This document shows, one piece after another, positions 44,801 through 54,480 of a stretch of DNA of 64,000 nt. Made by a program: the position numbers and the translations under genes. The stretch is from NCBI GenBank assembly GCA_021234155.1, contig JAJEKV010000017.1:5995901-6059900 (forward strand), in the 5' to 3' direction. The stretch comes from Isoetes taiwanensis (taxonomy: Eukaryota; Streptophyta; Lycopodiopsida; Isoetales; Isoetaceae). The notes beneath the pieces were generated by a model. The model did not search any database. It saw only the letters and a program-made list of their open reading frames with translations, and had not been told where the DNA came from. Position 1 is the stretch's first letter. Every line of letters begins with the position of its first letter.

Positions 44801-46548
44801 TATTTTTGTCCCTAATTGGCTTGTTAAATGACGAGAGATTATTACCTTTCGTTGTCTCTCGTGCTATACGGTATAAAAATTATCTCTCACCATATAGCAC
44901 AAGAGATAAAAAAAATTCATGTGGCCAAAGAGAGAGGGAGGGAGGGAGGGAGGGAGAGAGAGAGAGACCTGTAATAAATGCCCCCTTTCACTAGGTATAT
45001 CTTCAATTCCCTGCATATGGACTTATGTATTCATTACACAATGCTCCTGAACATAAGATAACACTATTATACATTGAGGATAACCCATATTTATTTTTTC
45101 CATCCATCTATCTATTAATTATTTCTAGTTGTTCTTATATTAAATGCAATATAATCCTTATCACCTTCATCATTAATTCTAATTCCATTGTTAGAATAGC
45201 AACACCTTCCCCTCCCTCCCCCCCTTCTCTCTCTCTATGGAGCGCATGCACACACACACATACACAATATTAATGAACTCAGTAATATTGAATATTTGCA
45301 GGATGCATGTTAGTGCTTCACTTTGGAAATTTAGAAGAAGAGTTAAGTAAATTTGCCAATCGAAAAGCGGCTGATGCGATAGGGTTGATGGCAGGAATGT
45401 TTAAATAGCCAGCCACAGTAGACAGCTTGGTTTCCTTGCGTGCTATGGGCGATTCAGTTAAAGAAAAAAAAACCACTCTATGTCTTTTTTTGTTGACTAC
45501 GCCAAGGCACTTTGACACAATATCTCACAATAATCTATAGGAAAGAATGGAAATTTACTAATTGAGCTTAGACAGGCAGTGAAAATACTTTATGAGGAAG
45601 TTTTGGTGCAATTATCATTCCCTTACATTGAGCAGTGCACAAAGGTAGTGGAAAGCAGTATTGGAGTGAAGCAAGGAGGTGCTCCATCTTGTTACTCCTA
45701 TTATGCACTTACAATTCATATTTATACATGGGTGATGTTAGAGGCTAATTTGGGTAAATTATTGATAAAAGACACTTAAATGAAAATGTTTATAACATTG
45801 ACGACCAGAGTGTTGATAGCAACAATGTACATTGAAAATGACACATAGCAAGTAAGAGAGCTACCTTTGGCAAGGCAGCATAGTTTTCTTTCTCTTTGAC
45901 CTCAGTAGGAAATGCAACTTTAAGAGGTACTCCAAAGCTAGTGCTACGCTTTCTTGTGACCTTGTAAAACAAATTAAATAAGCTTTTAATCAATGATGAC
46001 AATAACAAACTTGTTGCACAGAGACAAATATCACGCAGATAATGCTCTAAATAACAAATTGAGAAGCTACTCGCCATTGAGTCCTAGCAACCAAGATGTA
46101 AAAATTAATGCCTCTCGGTACTTTTAATAAGATATCACATAAAGAACCAAACGAAGTCAAATCACGAGGTGATAAATAATCTAGGACTTAATCTTGGTAC
46201 CATCAAGAAAAAAAGGCATGGATTCACAATGCTGTTTTCATATTCACATTCAATTCTACATGTATAAGTAACAACGAGAACTCCATTTTCTCACTACAAA
46301 CTTTTGCATGGAATTTGGATGAGTATGGTGCTCAAACTATGAACTACTCAGGTTGTGCAAAACATGAAACTAAAAACAGAATACGATGCGATTTGGACGA
46401 TTACCTGTGGGCGAAAAATGGGCAGATCCTCATCATCGTCGTTTTCGGTTTCAGGATCCGAGTGGTCGGACATAAGGCGGGCCAAACGGGCAGCTGTTTG
46501 TCTTGCTTTGGAATCGGCAGCTGCCCGAGCCCTTCTGGCGCCCTCCAT
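41864..46548 (-). CDS. SCD2-related gene (paralogue or fragment), at least four exons
   Basis: Exons in coding order: 46405-46548 (MEGARRARAAADSK...), 45865-45960, 42053-42094, 41864-41968. All four are whole codons (phase 0) with proper GT and AG sites, 129 residues so far. Exon 1 has RQTAARLARLMSDHSD followed by NDDDEDLPIF, which matches the SCD2 exon-1 block ([12 protein letters not shown], acidic run, DDDLPF). Exon 1 ends in phase 0 and exon 2 begins VTRKRSTSFG, just as SCD2 exon 2 begins VTRTFDENT. Exons 3-4 (HVENSDGASEIEVK, EKTDLGDKVDNDL...) are acidic and unlike SCD2. A further coding-like block at 41528-41620 (AEGMAFENIMVDKMAEHIGV) may belong but its phase does not fit directly, so the 3' end is unresolved. 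The intron 42095-45864 holds a Myb/SANT-like relic and a LINE fragment. Confidence 0.6.
42677..42728. repeat. Palindrome copy A (TCTCTCG...GCGAGAGA)
   Basis: TCTCTCGAGTTATACTGT is partly complementary to CCATATAGCGCGAGAGA. Inside it, TTTTTGTCTCTCGC and GCGAGAGACAAAAA (42699-42734) form a perfect 14-bp stem. The sequence recurs as copy B at 44855-44906 in the same orientation, on either side of the Myb/SANT-like relic. Confidence 0.75.
42950..42990. repeat. Poly(A) run
   Basis: A run of about 23 A follows CCCCC near 42961, giving a poly-Phe artefact in minus-strand frames. A similar run lies at 42358-42384. Confidence 0.85.
43290..44040 (+). pseudogene. Myb/SANT-like DNA-binding protein relic, transposon type
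   Basis: Plus-strand translation gives a basic leader KPKRKKPVDWSDITIRTML with MKECKVPNSGNI, a stop, then after a frame change LEELRQLRNKWELRYNDQKEAENRTGVSPSDWLWFEIIDYL. This pattern (W...L near the start, LRNKW...LK-like helix, TGxxxxDWLWFEI) resembles the Myb/SANT-like module of plant PIF/Harbinger second proteins or Myb_DNA-bind_3 proteins. An acidic tail (GAVDDGDFGIDAFEEADTF) follows. It is frameshifted and lies in the large intron of the SCD2-related gene, antisense to it. The partner transposase was not seen. Confidence 0.55.
44855..44906. repeat. Palindrome copy B (TCTCTCGTGCTATACGGT)
   Basis: The left arm 44855-44872 pairs with ACCATATAGCACAAGAGA at 44889-44906 over 18 bp with two mismatches or wobbles. 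It is a diverged direct copy of 42677-42728, including the following AAAAA...TTCATGTGG. Confidence 0.75.
44930..44968. repeat. GGGA and GA microsatellite
   Basis: Consecutive GGGA then GA units. A CA/TC-rich counterpart lies at 45215-45265. Confidence 0.9.
45318..45777 (+). mobile_element. LINE reverse-transcriptase fragment
   Basis: Plus-strand frames give LEEELSKFANRKAADAIGLM, then a frame-split FVDYAKA...H.ISHN.L segment near 45490-45540, then LRQAVKILYEEVLVQL, SFPYIEQCTKVVESSIGVKQGG. These match the RT fingers region of non-LTR elements (the FVDYxKAFD block and the GVxQGCPLSP block). The Cys of GCPLS is replaced by Gly-Gly-Ala-Pro and the sequence ends soon after. It differs clearly from the LINE at 21 kb, so it is another lineage. 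It lies in an intron of the SCD2-related gene. Confidence 0.7.
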
Positions 46549-47940
46549 TTCTGCGCCTTTCCTTTCTCAAAAATCTCCCTTGCCCAAAACCACTTCGGCC
46601 CATCCCATCATTCAGCACGTTGCCATCCTTGCCAGTGAACTTCTGCTGCGTAAGCTTTGACTTTCCTTGGAATATTCCCCTATCAGAAATTTAAGGCAAA
46701 TCCAATGTCCCACTGTGAAGTATTTTTTTGCACACACCATCAGTCTGTAGTTGCAAACTCAGAATGAAAATTGGAGCCACTATTTCGCCCTGCTTCATCA
46801 TGTACTATGGCAGGATTGAAATGTCGAAGGTGTCAGTGTATTCATGGGCGGGACTGAAATAAGGTGCCAATCTATTCAGTTTGTGCTTGCAAATGTATTC
46901 AGTCTCTAGTTCCCATGTATTCATTCATCTCTTCAGATATTGGAGGAGAAGGAGGAGCCTCTATCCTGCAGATGTATCTTAGCAATCCAGTAGGAACTTC
47001 AAAAATGCGAGTAGATTTGAAATGTGGAGGAAATTTGGAATGTATGATAGAGGGATTTTGAACGTTACAATATGTCGACACAAAAATGGATATGACGAAG
47101 ACGTGTCTTTTACCATAAAATGAAAGGGGGAAGAAGAGTGATGAGGAGATGAAGAAGTCGGAGAAAACAAGATATCGCGGATAATCTAGCAAGTAAGAAA
47201 TACAAAAGCATGTTATGTAGTCCATGTCATCTTTGTTGTACCATGCTCTTTCTATATCTAGTATGACTTTCATATCAGATCAGATCTATATTATGTACTC
47301 ATGTTTCCCAGTAGTTTCGAGCTAAAACTATACACAAATTACCTATCAATTGTACTTCTGAATATCTACATGTTTCTACATTCTTCAAACGTTTAGATGA
47401 CAGTGCTTGCCTTTCTAACTATAATTCGCACTGCAAGTGTCTATAAATCCTCAGGGCATCAGTTTAGTCTAAGATTGTTTATTCTGCCCCTTCATGTTTC
47501 ACCTGCCTGCGTCTTTAAATTTGGGGTTGACAACGCAAACTTCCAATTTATGGACAGGTGAGTATTTCGATATTCATGCTGATTTCCGGAGCTCGAAGTA
47601 AGATATGGCATTACGAACGTTTGGCTGATAACAGTTGCAAATTGAGAAAAACAATGCTGTTTACCATTTGGAGCAGCGACAAAATAAATTACAGCAGAAA
47701 TAATGCTTGATGGCTAAAAGACAATAGAAGACCAATGAGAAACCTGATATGGAAAAATTAAAAACTTACATGGGATTTCTGAGTCTTTTGAAGATGCTTG
47801 TCTCCAATTCTCTGCATTTATGCAAATTAATAGACACAAAGGAAACTTGTCTATATGACGGTCCTCTGCTTCGAGCCATCCTCTTACAGCACTATAAGAC
47901 AATTTGATTAGAAAGCGCATCGTATTTTGTAAAGTTATGA
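46549..47940. other. Non-coding stretch
   Basis: It should include the promoter of the SCD2-related gene just right of 46548. No TATA box is obvious. The minus frame 46899-47273 is open but unrecognised. Confidence 0.4.
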
Positions 47941-47948
47941 TGAGAGGG

Positions 47949-48044
47949 ATAACACCCTGGAAAGAGGGTGTTATGCCCTATTATAACAAACTTGAGCCCT
48001 GGTTTGCTATAATAGGGCATAACACCCTCGTTCCAGGGTATTGT
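47949..48044. repeat. Long hairpin, ~40-bp arms
   Basis: The left arm (ATAACACCCTGGAAAGAGGG then TGTTATGCCCTATTATAAC) and the right arm (GTTTGCTATAATAGGGCATA then ACACCCTCGTTCCAGGGTAT) pair over about 40 bp with only two or three mismatches and a 10-base loop (TTGAGCCCTG). Downstream the phrase CATAACAARCTAGGTGTTTATG occurs twice (48088 and 48117). It could be a small palindromic MITE or a hairpin RNA source. Confidence 0.8.
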
Positions 48045-48289
48045 CCGCCTTAACAACCTAGGCCCGAGAGTTTTGTGGTGGTTTTCATAACAAGCTAGGT
48101 GTTTATGGCCATTTGGCATAACAAACTAGGTGTTTATGCACTTTTAATGTGTTACTGGTGGGTAACACCATTGCAACCAACAGCTGAAATCTGATCTCAG
48201 CATTAAAACTTGCGCGCCATGTCACAAATGCTCCCAGCCATAGGATTTGCAAGAACAAAACCAATATACAAAATTCATCCGTCATACAG

Positions 48290-49130
48290 ACAGATGAATC
48301 ACAGCATCTATAAAACCCTCCTATGCAAGGCCTTTGAGTTCCATTTTTTCAAAAGCTTCAAAGGCCTCATTGCCCAATCCATACTGAACAAAGGTACCAA
48401 GCAGAGCAGTCCACAAGCATAAATCCTGTTCGCCAATGCTAAAAGCTGAGCTTGCATCTTCCAAGCTCCCACATTTGGATGTTTACCAATAGAACCTGGG
48501 TAGAAACATCCAAACCAGCATCTATTATTGCTTTGTGTATCTTCTTACCAAAATGAGTTCTGCGCCTTGCACATGCACCAAGAAGGCTAATAAAACTGGC
48601 TTCATCGGGCTTCATACCATCTTGTTGCATTTGATAAAACAGTTAAAGAGCATCCATGAATTTCCTTCCCATGCTTCCCATGTCCTGCTATTATGGTACC
48701 CATGATATTATATTCCCTTCATTCATTTGCCCAAAAACTGCAGTTGCCTTTTTGATAGCCCCATTCTGAGTATGTGCAAAGATCATGGCATTCCACGAGG
48801 TTTACATTCTTGTTGGGCACTTGAAAAAGTTTCCTGCATAGCCAGAGAGTAGTGCATTTCAGGAGGAAACATTGCGAACAGGCATTTTCTAAACAAGTTG
48901 ATAAGCATCCTTTCTGGCAATACGCTGCAAAAATTGTAGTCCACGAGATTACATCTGGTTGGGGGATCTGTAAGATAAGTTGAACAGACTGGTTAAGCTT
49001 ACCAGATTGACGCATAAGCTGCAATTTTAGTGTTCCATAACACTGCATTTCGGTAAGGCATTCGTTGAAAGAGACGAAAGGCAACTTCAATTTTCCTAGG
49101 GGAATATCATGCTTGCCCAAATTTGTTTAC
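48290..49130 (-). pseudogene. PLS-class PPR gene relic
   Basis: Minus-strand pieces match plant PLS-type PPR proteins: PDVISWTTIFAAYCQKG at about 48940, VPNKNVNLVE and a frame-split AYAQNGA segment at 48780-48820, LFYQMQQDGMKPDEASFISLL with GACARRRTHFGKKIHKAIID at 48500-48640, and LWTALLGTFVQYGLGNEAFEAFEKM at 48340-48420. Several frame changes and stops break it. The motif order is kept, so it is a decayed copy in place rather than shuffled. There is no C-terminal E or DYW part. Confidence 0.8.
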
Positions 49131-49192
49131 CTGGAATATCATGCTTAAAAGCATGTTAGAAGCATGACATTCTAGGATACCAAATTTCGCCT

Positions 49193-49555
49193 GTCCATCC
49201 TATCAAACAAAGATCTCGCTTTTTACAAATCTCCACATGTTCCATACATCTGAATCAGGAGATTACATAGAAATAAGTTCCGGCCCAATCCACTACACTA
49301 TTTTTATTATTACCTTCCATGCATTTGCAACATTTTTTGTCTGTGCTAACGCCCGAAGTGAAAAGGATAACCTGCATCTAGAAGCAAGCTTGAAGGTAAT
49401 ATGGTCGAGAGACATGGAGAAACACATTAATCTAAAAGGCTTTTGCCTTATCCATCTACATCCTGCAATCGTTTCAATCTTCAATCTGTGCTTGTTTTGT
49501 TCCGTGACAGTTTTAGAATTTGTATATAAGTAATAAAAATAAGTGGATTTGAACA
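49193..49555. repeat. Segmental repeat copy 1 beside tRNA-Ala
   Basis: The block starting at about CCATCCTATCAAACAAAGATC recurs at 50106-50446 with about 85-90% identity (CCATCCTATCAAATAAAGATC). Both carry GTTCCATACATCTGAAT, AGGAGATTACATAGAAATAAG, CTGCATCTAGAAGCAAGC and AATCTAAAAGGCTTT. Both run into a tRNA-Ala-like sequence on the right. Confidence 0.85.
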
Positions 49556-49557
49556 TT

Positions 49558-49630
49558 GGGGATGTAGCTCAGATGGTAGAGCGCTCGCTTAGCATGCGAG
49601 AGGTACGGGGATCGATACCCCGCATCTCCA
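49558..49630 (+). tRNA. tRNA-Ala (anticodon AGC)
   Basis: A 73-base cloverleaf folds fully. The acceptor stem GGGGATG/CATCTCC includes the G3-U70 wobble that alanyl-tRNA synthetase requires. The D stem is GCTC/GAGC, the anticodon stem CTCGC/GCGAG with anticodon AGC at 49591-49593, and the T stem CGGGG/CCCCG with loop ATCGATA. No CCA is encoded and there is no intron. A box (TAGCTCAGATGG) and B box (GGATCGATACC) are present. The 3' flank lacks an immediate T-run; the last 14 bases plus flank are repeated in tandem. It is the only copy of five here that keeps all stems. Confidence 0.95.
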
Positions 49631-49735
49631 AGTTTTCTATTCATTTTTGTAAATACCCCGCATCTCCAAGTTTTCTATTCATTTTTGTAAATACCCCGCA
49701 TCTCCAAGTTTTCTATTCATTTTTGTAAATATCCT
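49617..49735 (+). repeat. Three tandem 38-bp copies of the tRNA-Ala 3' end plus flank
   Basis: The unit TACCCCGCATCTCCAAGTTT plus TCTATTCATTTTTGTAAA is present three times in a row. Its first copy is the 3' end of the functional tRNA-Ala gene. The copies are essentially identical, so the expansion is recent. Confidence 0.9.
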
Positions 49736-49813
49736 AGGTCTTGCTGGTTTCTTCTATCTTTTGTTGTTTCCGATGATTTCCAGCTTGTTTGATATTAGGC
49801 CATTTCTATGTTT

Positions 49814-49886
49814 GGGGATGTAGGTTAAATGGTGGAGCGCTCGCTTAGCATATGAGAGGTACAAGGATCGATACCTTGCATCTCTA
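49814..49886 (+). pseudogene. tRNA-Ala pseudogene
   Basis: 73 bases aligned end to end with the tRNA-Ala at 49558 but with changes that break the D stem (GGTTAAATGGTGGAGC), one anticodon-stem pair (GCATATGAG) and T-stem positions (CAAGG...CCTTG, compensated). The AGC anticodon is kept. It is preceded by GGCATTTCTATGTTTG, which is also found before the other copies. Confidence 0.85.
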
Positions 49887-50077
49887 AGTTTTCTATTCAC
49901 TTTGTAAATATCCTAGGTCTTGCTGGTTTCTTCTTGTCTTGTGTATGCCTTGCTGGTTTCTTCTTGTCTTGTGTATGCCTTGCTGGTCCCTTGTATTTGT
50001 GTATGCTATCTTTTGGTGTTTCCCATGATTACCTGTTGAGCAATTATATTGGAAACAATTAGGGCATTTCTTTGTTT

Positions 50078-50105
50078 GGGAATGTAGCTCGGATGGTAGA
50101 GCACC
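50078..50105 (+). pseudogene. tRNA-Ala 5' half, truncated
   Basis: GGGAATGTAGCTCGGATGGTAGAGCACC matches the first 28 bases of tRNA-Ala, then switches abruptly to the segmental repeat at about 50106. Confidence 0.8.
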
Positions 50106-50446
50106 TATCCATCCTATCAAATAAAGATCTTGCTTTTTACAAATCTCCACGTGTTCCATACATCTGAATTAGGAGATTACATAGAAATAAGCGTCGACGC
50201 AATCCATTACACTAATATTATTACCTTCCATGCATTTGCAACATTGTTTGTCTGTTCTAACGCCGAAATGAAAAAGGATAAACTGCATCTAGAAGCAAGC
50301 TCAAAGGTACTATGGTTGAGAGGCACGAAGAAACAAATTATGCACATTAATCTAAAAGGCTTTCGCCTTATCCATCTACATCCTGCAATCATAGAGAATA
50401 CGATTTCATATCATCTAATAAGCTTCAATCTATGCATTTCAACATT
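50106..50446. repeat. Segmental repeat copy 2
   Basis: The partner of 49193-49555, about 85-90% identical, ending next to a tRNA-Ala-like sequence as copy 1 does. It starts within a truncated tRNA-Ala, which suggests the repeat and tRNA moved together. Confidence 0.85.
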
Positions 50447-50520
50447 GGGGATGTACCTTAGATGGTAGAACGCTTGCTTAACATGCGATAGCTATGGGGA
50501 CCAATACCTTGCACTCTCCA
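50447..50520 (+). pseudogene. tRNA-Ala-derived pseudogene
   Basis: Begins GGGGATGTACCTTAGATGG and ends ACCTTGCACTCTCCA. The anticodon position reads AAC, one base is inserted in the 3' half and the D and T stems are damaged. The following AGTTTTCTATTCATTTTGTAAA flank is the same as after the intact tRNA. Confidence 0.8.
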
Positions 50521-50680
50521 AGTTTTCTATTCATTTTGTAAATATCTTAGGTCTTGCTAGTTTCTTCTTGTCTTATGTATGGTTCCTTCTTGTGTTTGTG
50601 TATGTTATCTTTTCTTGTTTTCCATGTTTTCCAGCCTGTTGGGCAATTATATGGAAAACAATTAGGGCATTTCTATGTTT

Positions 50681-50728
50681 GGGAATGTAGCTCAGATGGT
50701 AGAGCGTGCTCAATTCACGCCCGCTTCC
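50681..50728 (+). pseudogene. tRNA-Ala-derived fragment
   Basis: GGGAATGTAGCTCAGATGGT then AGAGCG matches the 5' half; the remainder diverges (CTCAATTCACGCCCGCTTCC), loosely like the 5' half of another tRNA arm. The upstream flank (CAATTAGGGCATTTCTATGT) is shared with other copies. Confidence 0.75.
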
Positions 50729-51191
50729 CATTGTTTTCTTCTTATTTTGTAAATATGCCATTATTATTATTTTTTGGGGTTTCCCTAGGTCTTGCCGGTT
50801 TTGACTTTTGTGAATAAGCAACTACCAGAAAAAGTGCCCAGCATCGTTGGACTATTATCTTGAAAACAATTAGGGCAAGGTCGAGATTTCTAAGTTTTGA
50901 AGGGGTATTTTTATGAAGCTTTCCTTTTCTGGATTCTTTCACCCTCGCTCTTGTGGTTAGATGGGAATATACCCAGTATATGCTGGGATATGTCCAGATA
51001 TTATAGGACTGGCCTAAACTGGTTGTTCATGATAATTCTCCCTGTTGCCCATTCTTCTCGCTATAGTAGGGCCTATATCAGATACTTTGTTTCGCGGAGC
51101 TTAAGGGTGCATTTCTATGAGACTATTCTGGACCCGACCTAGCCTGATCACATCCCTGCAGTTCTAATCTTATGTTTCACATCTCTCTCTC

Positions 51192-51285
51192 TTTTTGGGT
51201 TGCCCCTAGGGGGGCAAACCCTCGGTTATGTGGGTTTATGGCATATCCTAGGTATATGCTAGTATATACCTAGGATATGCTGGTG
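51192..51285. repeat. Dispersed repeat family, copy 1, with 16-bp palindrome
   Basis: TTTTTGGGTTGCCCCTAGGG then GGGCAAACCCTCGG, followed by a perfect inverted repeat GCATATCCTAGGTATA (51241-51256) and TATACCTAGGATATGC (51265-51280). Related copies lie near 52288, 58018 and 58477. Confidence 0.75.
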
Positions 51286-52287
51286 ACTGCTCCAAACATA
51301 CTATTCCATGTAAACTGTTGGTCACCCGCGTTCTGGATCCGGGATGTTCCAACCGAGTAACTGGCAGGGCAGACCGAAGATTTTCCTTTCTAACAATACG
51401 CCTCAATACGCCTGAAGCTATGGATTCATGATGCCGGCTAGGTGGTGCTGCATTTTCTTGAAGCAAATCTGATTCATAGTTTTTGGCCAGTTTATAAAGG
51501 TCGGATCCATATCTACAGGGGAAATATGGGCTCTAAACGAGGAACCCTTGAGAGTCTGAGAAGAGCGGGAAGGACCATATTTTTCATGGTGATTCGGCTA
51601 GGCTCGTTAATCATCTCATCGGCTCCAATGCTAGTTGCAGTTGCAGATGTTGGTCTTTCATGTAAGCTACTCTCTACATTTACTTGCGGTACCTCTTGCT
51701 TCTCTTTAGTCAGATCATTCATTATAATCTGTAAGTTCTACTCCACATCCTCTTTTCTTTCTGATAAAAAGGATGAGAATTAATCACATACCTTACCACT
51801 TTTGCAAGTGCATATGCTGCCTGTGGAATTCTTAGATTCTGATATGGTGCGTATTTGGCAACTACTGTAGTCAGTGGACCTGCATGCTAAATTGGTACAA
51901 ATATTTTTGACCCGTTGGGGATCCATGTTTACTTATTTTGTGTGGTGCATAGAGTAAGGAGGCTCACAAGCAGGACTAATACTGGTCGATTGTAGCAGTT
52001 GGATTTAGCAGGATCTTCAGAGTTACTTATTCAGGGATACATATGCAATCTAGGATCCTCTGCTACCAACAAAAAATTCCAGATTTTTCTCTAGAATCTT
52101 TTCCTTCATCGTACTTTTCTAGTACGGTTGAATCCCGACCTTGAATATGTAGCATAATAACAGGGGGTTTTCTTTGTGTTTTTGTACGCTTTTCACTAAG
52201 GTTTTCCTATGATTTCGCGGATGTATTCAAATGGATGTACTCACGTACATCTAGAGTGCACCATTTCGAGCCACCGATTTTAGCCTT

Positions 52288-52385
52288 TTTGGGTTGCCCC
52301 TAGGGGGCAAACCCTCGCTTTATGAGGGTATGTGGGCATATTCGGGTATATGCTTAAGATATACCTAGCATAGGCCGATGATCGC
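52288..52385. repeat. Dispersed repeat family, copy 2
   Basis: CTTTTTGGGTTGCCCCTAGG then GGGCAAACCCTCGC, then TATGTGGGCATATTCGGGTA and a decayed form of the CCTAG palindrome. Confidence 0.7.
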
Positions 52386-53231
52386 TAAAAACCGGGCCGC
52401 CGTAGAATGGTTGGTCATCCAGCCCCACAGCGTGGCTATGTCGGCAAATCAAGCTCCAATCTCGATGGAAATGCAAATAAATAATGTAGGATTCGCTTCC
52501 ATAGCAAAGATAGGGTCGGACCCTCGGGATCGGCCATGAAAGAATAGCTTTGCAAACATTTGGGATTTGGCTCTTGGTCCATTTGTAGATGAATTAGTTA
52601 TACCGGATGCATGGCATAGTTTTGCTTGTTGAGGTGATTGGATTATTGCAGCTACCCTCAAATGCGCCTTCTTTCTTGCATTATCCGTTGGATGCATCAT
52701 CTTATATACTCTTAGTATCAATGAGGCAATCCCCCCTTGGCTATGGAGGTTGTCAAGAAATTCAGCCGCCACACAATTCCTTTAAGAACCTTATTTGAAG
52801 ATGTCATGTTCTTCGTGATTGCAATCAAGGTCACCCTATGTCTAAACTATGGCCCGGGTTCCTCATTAGCTGACCTCGGTTCTTGATTAGACTTTCTTGT
52901 GTAGGTTTGTGATGTGTGCTCACGGTTGGAGGATTTGTCACAGAAATGCACAGGGGCTCTGCCAATCAATGCTGAATTATCTGCAACTTTTAAAGTTTCA
53001 TGCCACAAGTTGTCAGATGCAGGTCTACGTGTAGCAGCAACATCATATCCTCTGTGCCTTGCTTGGAGTCGCCTTCCCACCATTTGGGCCATCGGATTCT
53101 GATGATTGCAAGTAGGTTCATGTCTATGTTGCATTCTTTCTCAGATTTGATTTCTTCTTTGAGCCTGTGGGATTGAATCATTTTTGGTATGCAGATGCAA
53201 TTTGTTATCTCATGTTCTTACCTTTTTTCAG

Positions 53232-54117
53232 CTCTATAATGACATTCTGAAGATGGCACCATTGAGCTCCATAAGGTATTGATTTATTTGAGGATTCTTT
53301 GTTTCAGATGTCTTCATAGGCTTGCTTGAATCTTTCCTACTATTGCCACGGTTTTGTATTTGAGCTACTGATTTCTGAGGCTTCTATCATAATGGCATTT
53401 GACATGATAGTGTTTTTTATTTCCCTTGCCAATTCAGGCCAGGATAAATTCTAGCTCTGTAGCTCTATGGCGAAACAACGAATGGTTCTTGCACTTCTTG
53501 ACAGGGTACATGGCTTTTTCCGAGCTCAAGTGTGAGCTTCTTTTTTCATTATTTGCACTTGGTTGTGCCCTAACTAAGAATGTAAAATAAATGATTTCTT
53601 CTTTGTGCTTGAAGCTTTGGTGTGTTTTACAGAGGTCATTTTTCAACGGGGGGCATTTTACAAATTAAGAGGTGGTTGCATAACATAGAAGGTGTTAAGT
53701 ATTGTGACTCTTTGCGTATCAATTTATATGGTAGGCATTTTATTTTCCTGTTTACAAATTGGTTCTTTAAAATCTTAAGTAATGTAGGGTTGTTACAGGC
53801 GGAGGTTGAAGACTCTTCAATGGAGGTCTGCATCTTAAGTTTATATGGTATCTACAGGTACGTTGTCATGATAGTATTATGATGTGGAGCAATTTGCTGG
53901 TCATGTACATGCAGTCTACTTTGTAGGTTGTGTACATGTGGCATGCAATTACAAGATACTAAGTTGATGTCAAGCATGCAGGTTGTAACCCTCTGAATTT
54001 TCAGTTATGCCGGGATCTGTCTATGTTCTCATGTTGAATGAATGTTGAGTCATTTGTGTTCACTCTTTTCACATCAGTCAAGTGGGAATTTACATCGCAG
54101 CTATCCAGCTTGTATAA
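53232..54117 (+). CDS. Multi-exon gene of unknown product, five in-phase exons
   Basis: Exons 53232-53275, 53443-53505, 53633-53730, 53788-53857 and 54078-54117 have GT-AG introns and phases that agree at every junction. The joined reading is LYNDILKMAPLSSI, RINSSSVALWRNNEWFLHFL, GGHFSTGGILQIKRWLHNI, EGVKYCDSLRINLY, LLQAEVEDSSMEVCILSLYG, SQVGIYIAAIQLV then a stop (or a GTATAA donor at 54112). No stops interrupt it, which argues for a real or recently lost gene. An upstream open block at 52905-53101 after a TGTGTAG acceptor (VCDVCSRLEDLSQKC...) may be another exon, but its frame is not settled. Later blocks at about 54255-54304 and 54417-54480 may be 3' exons. No family is recognised. Confidence 0.5.
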
Positions 54118-54480
54118 ACCAGGGGCTATTGGATATTCACGTCATTTTGGACTTTTTTGCAACATCACATATCTCAACTGCAATGGTAGGATCAACCTTT
54201 AAATTTTTACAACTTCCTCTGTGAATTTTGCACTAATTACGCCAGAAATCATAGGATTGAGGGCTCTTGATTGTTGCACAGAAGTTGTTCAAGAAAACTT
54301 TCAGGTAAAACCATCAATGCTTAAATTTTGAAGGCCTTATTATGGGAGTCAGTTCTATAGCAATAGATAACTATAGTTTCTATTTCGTATTTATCTGCTT
54401 TTTGATTGTGTTGCAGCGTTCATCAGGGCCCCATCGCTGCTAGAATGACTCGAAGCTTGGCGAATCGCTCTACATTCTGA

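Larger units (their letters stand above)
50730..52850. other. Non-coding stretch with two copies of a dispersed repeat
   Basis: Repeat copies lie at about 51192-51285 and 52288-52385. Frames at 51442-51783 and 52449-52772 are open but unrecognised. Confidence 0.4.

Noticed and set aside
46315-46694. Plus-strand ORFs over the second SCD2-like exon
   Set aside because: Antisense shadows of an exon with a recognisable protein on the minus strand.
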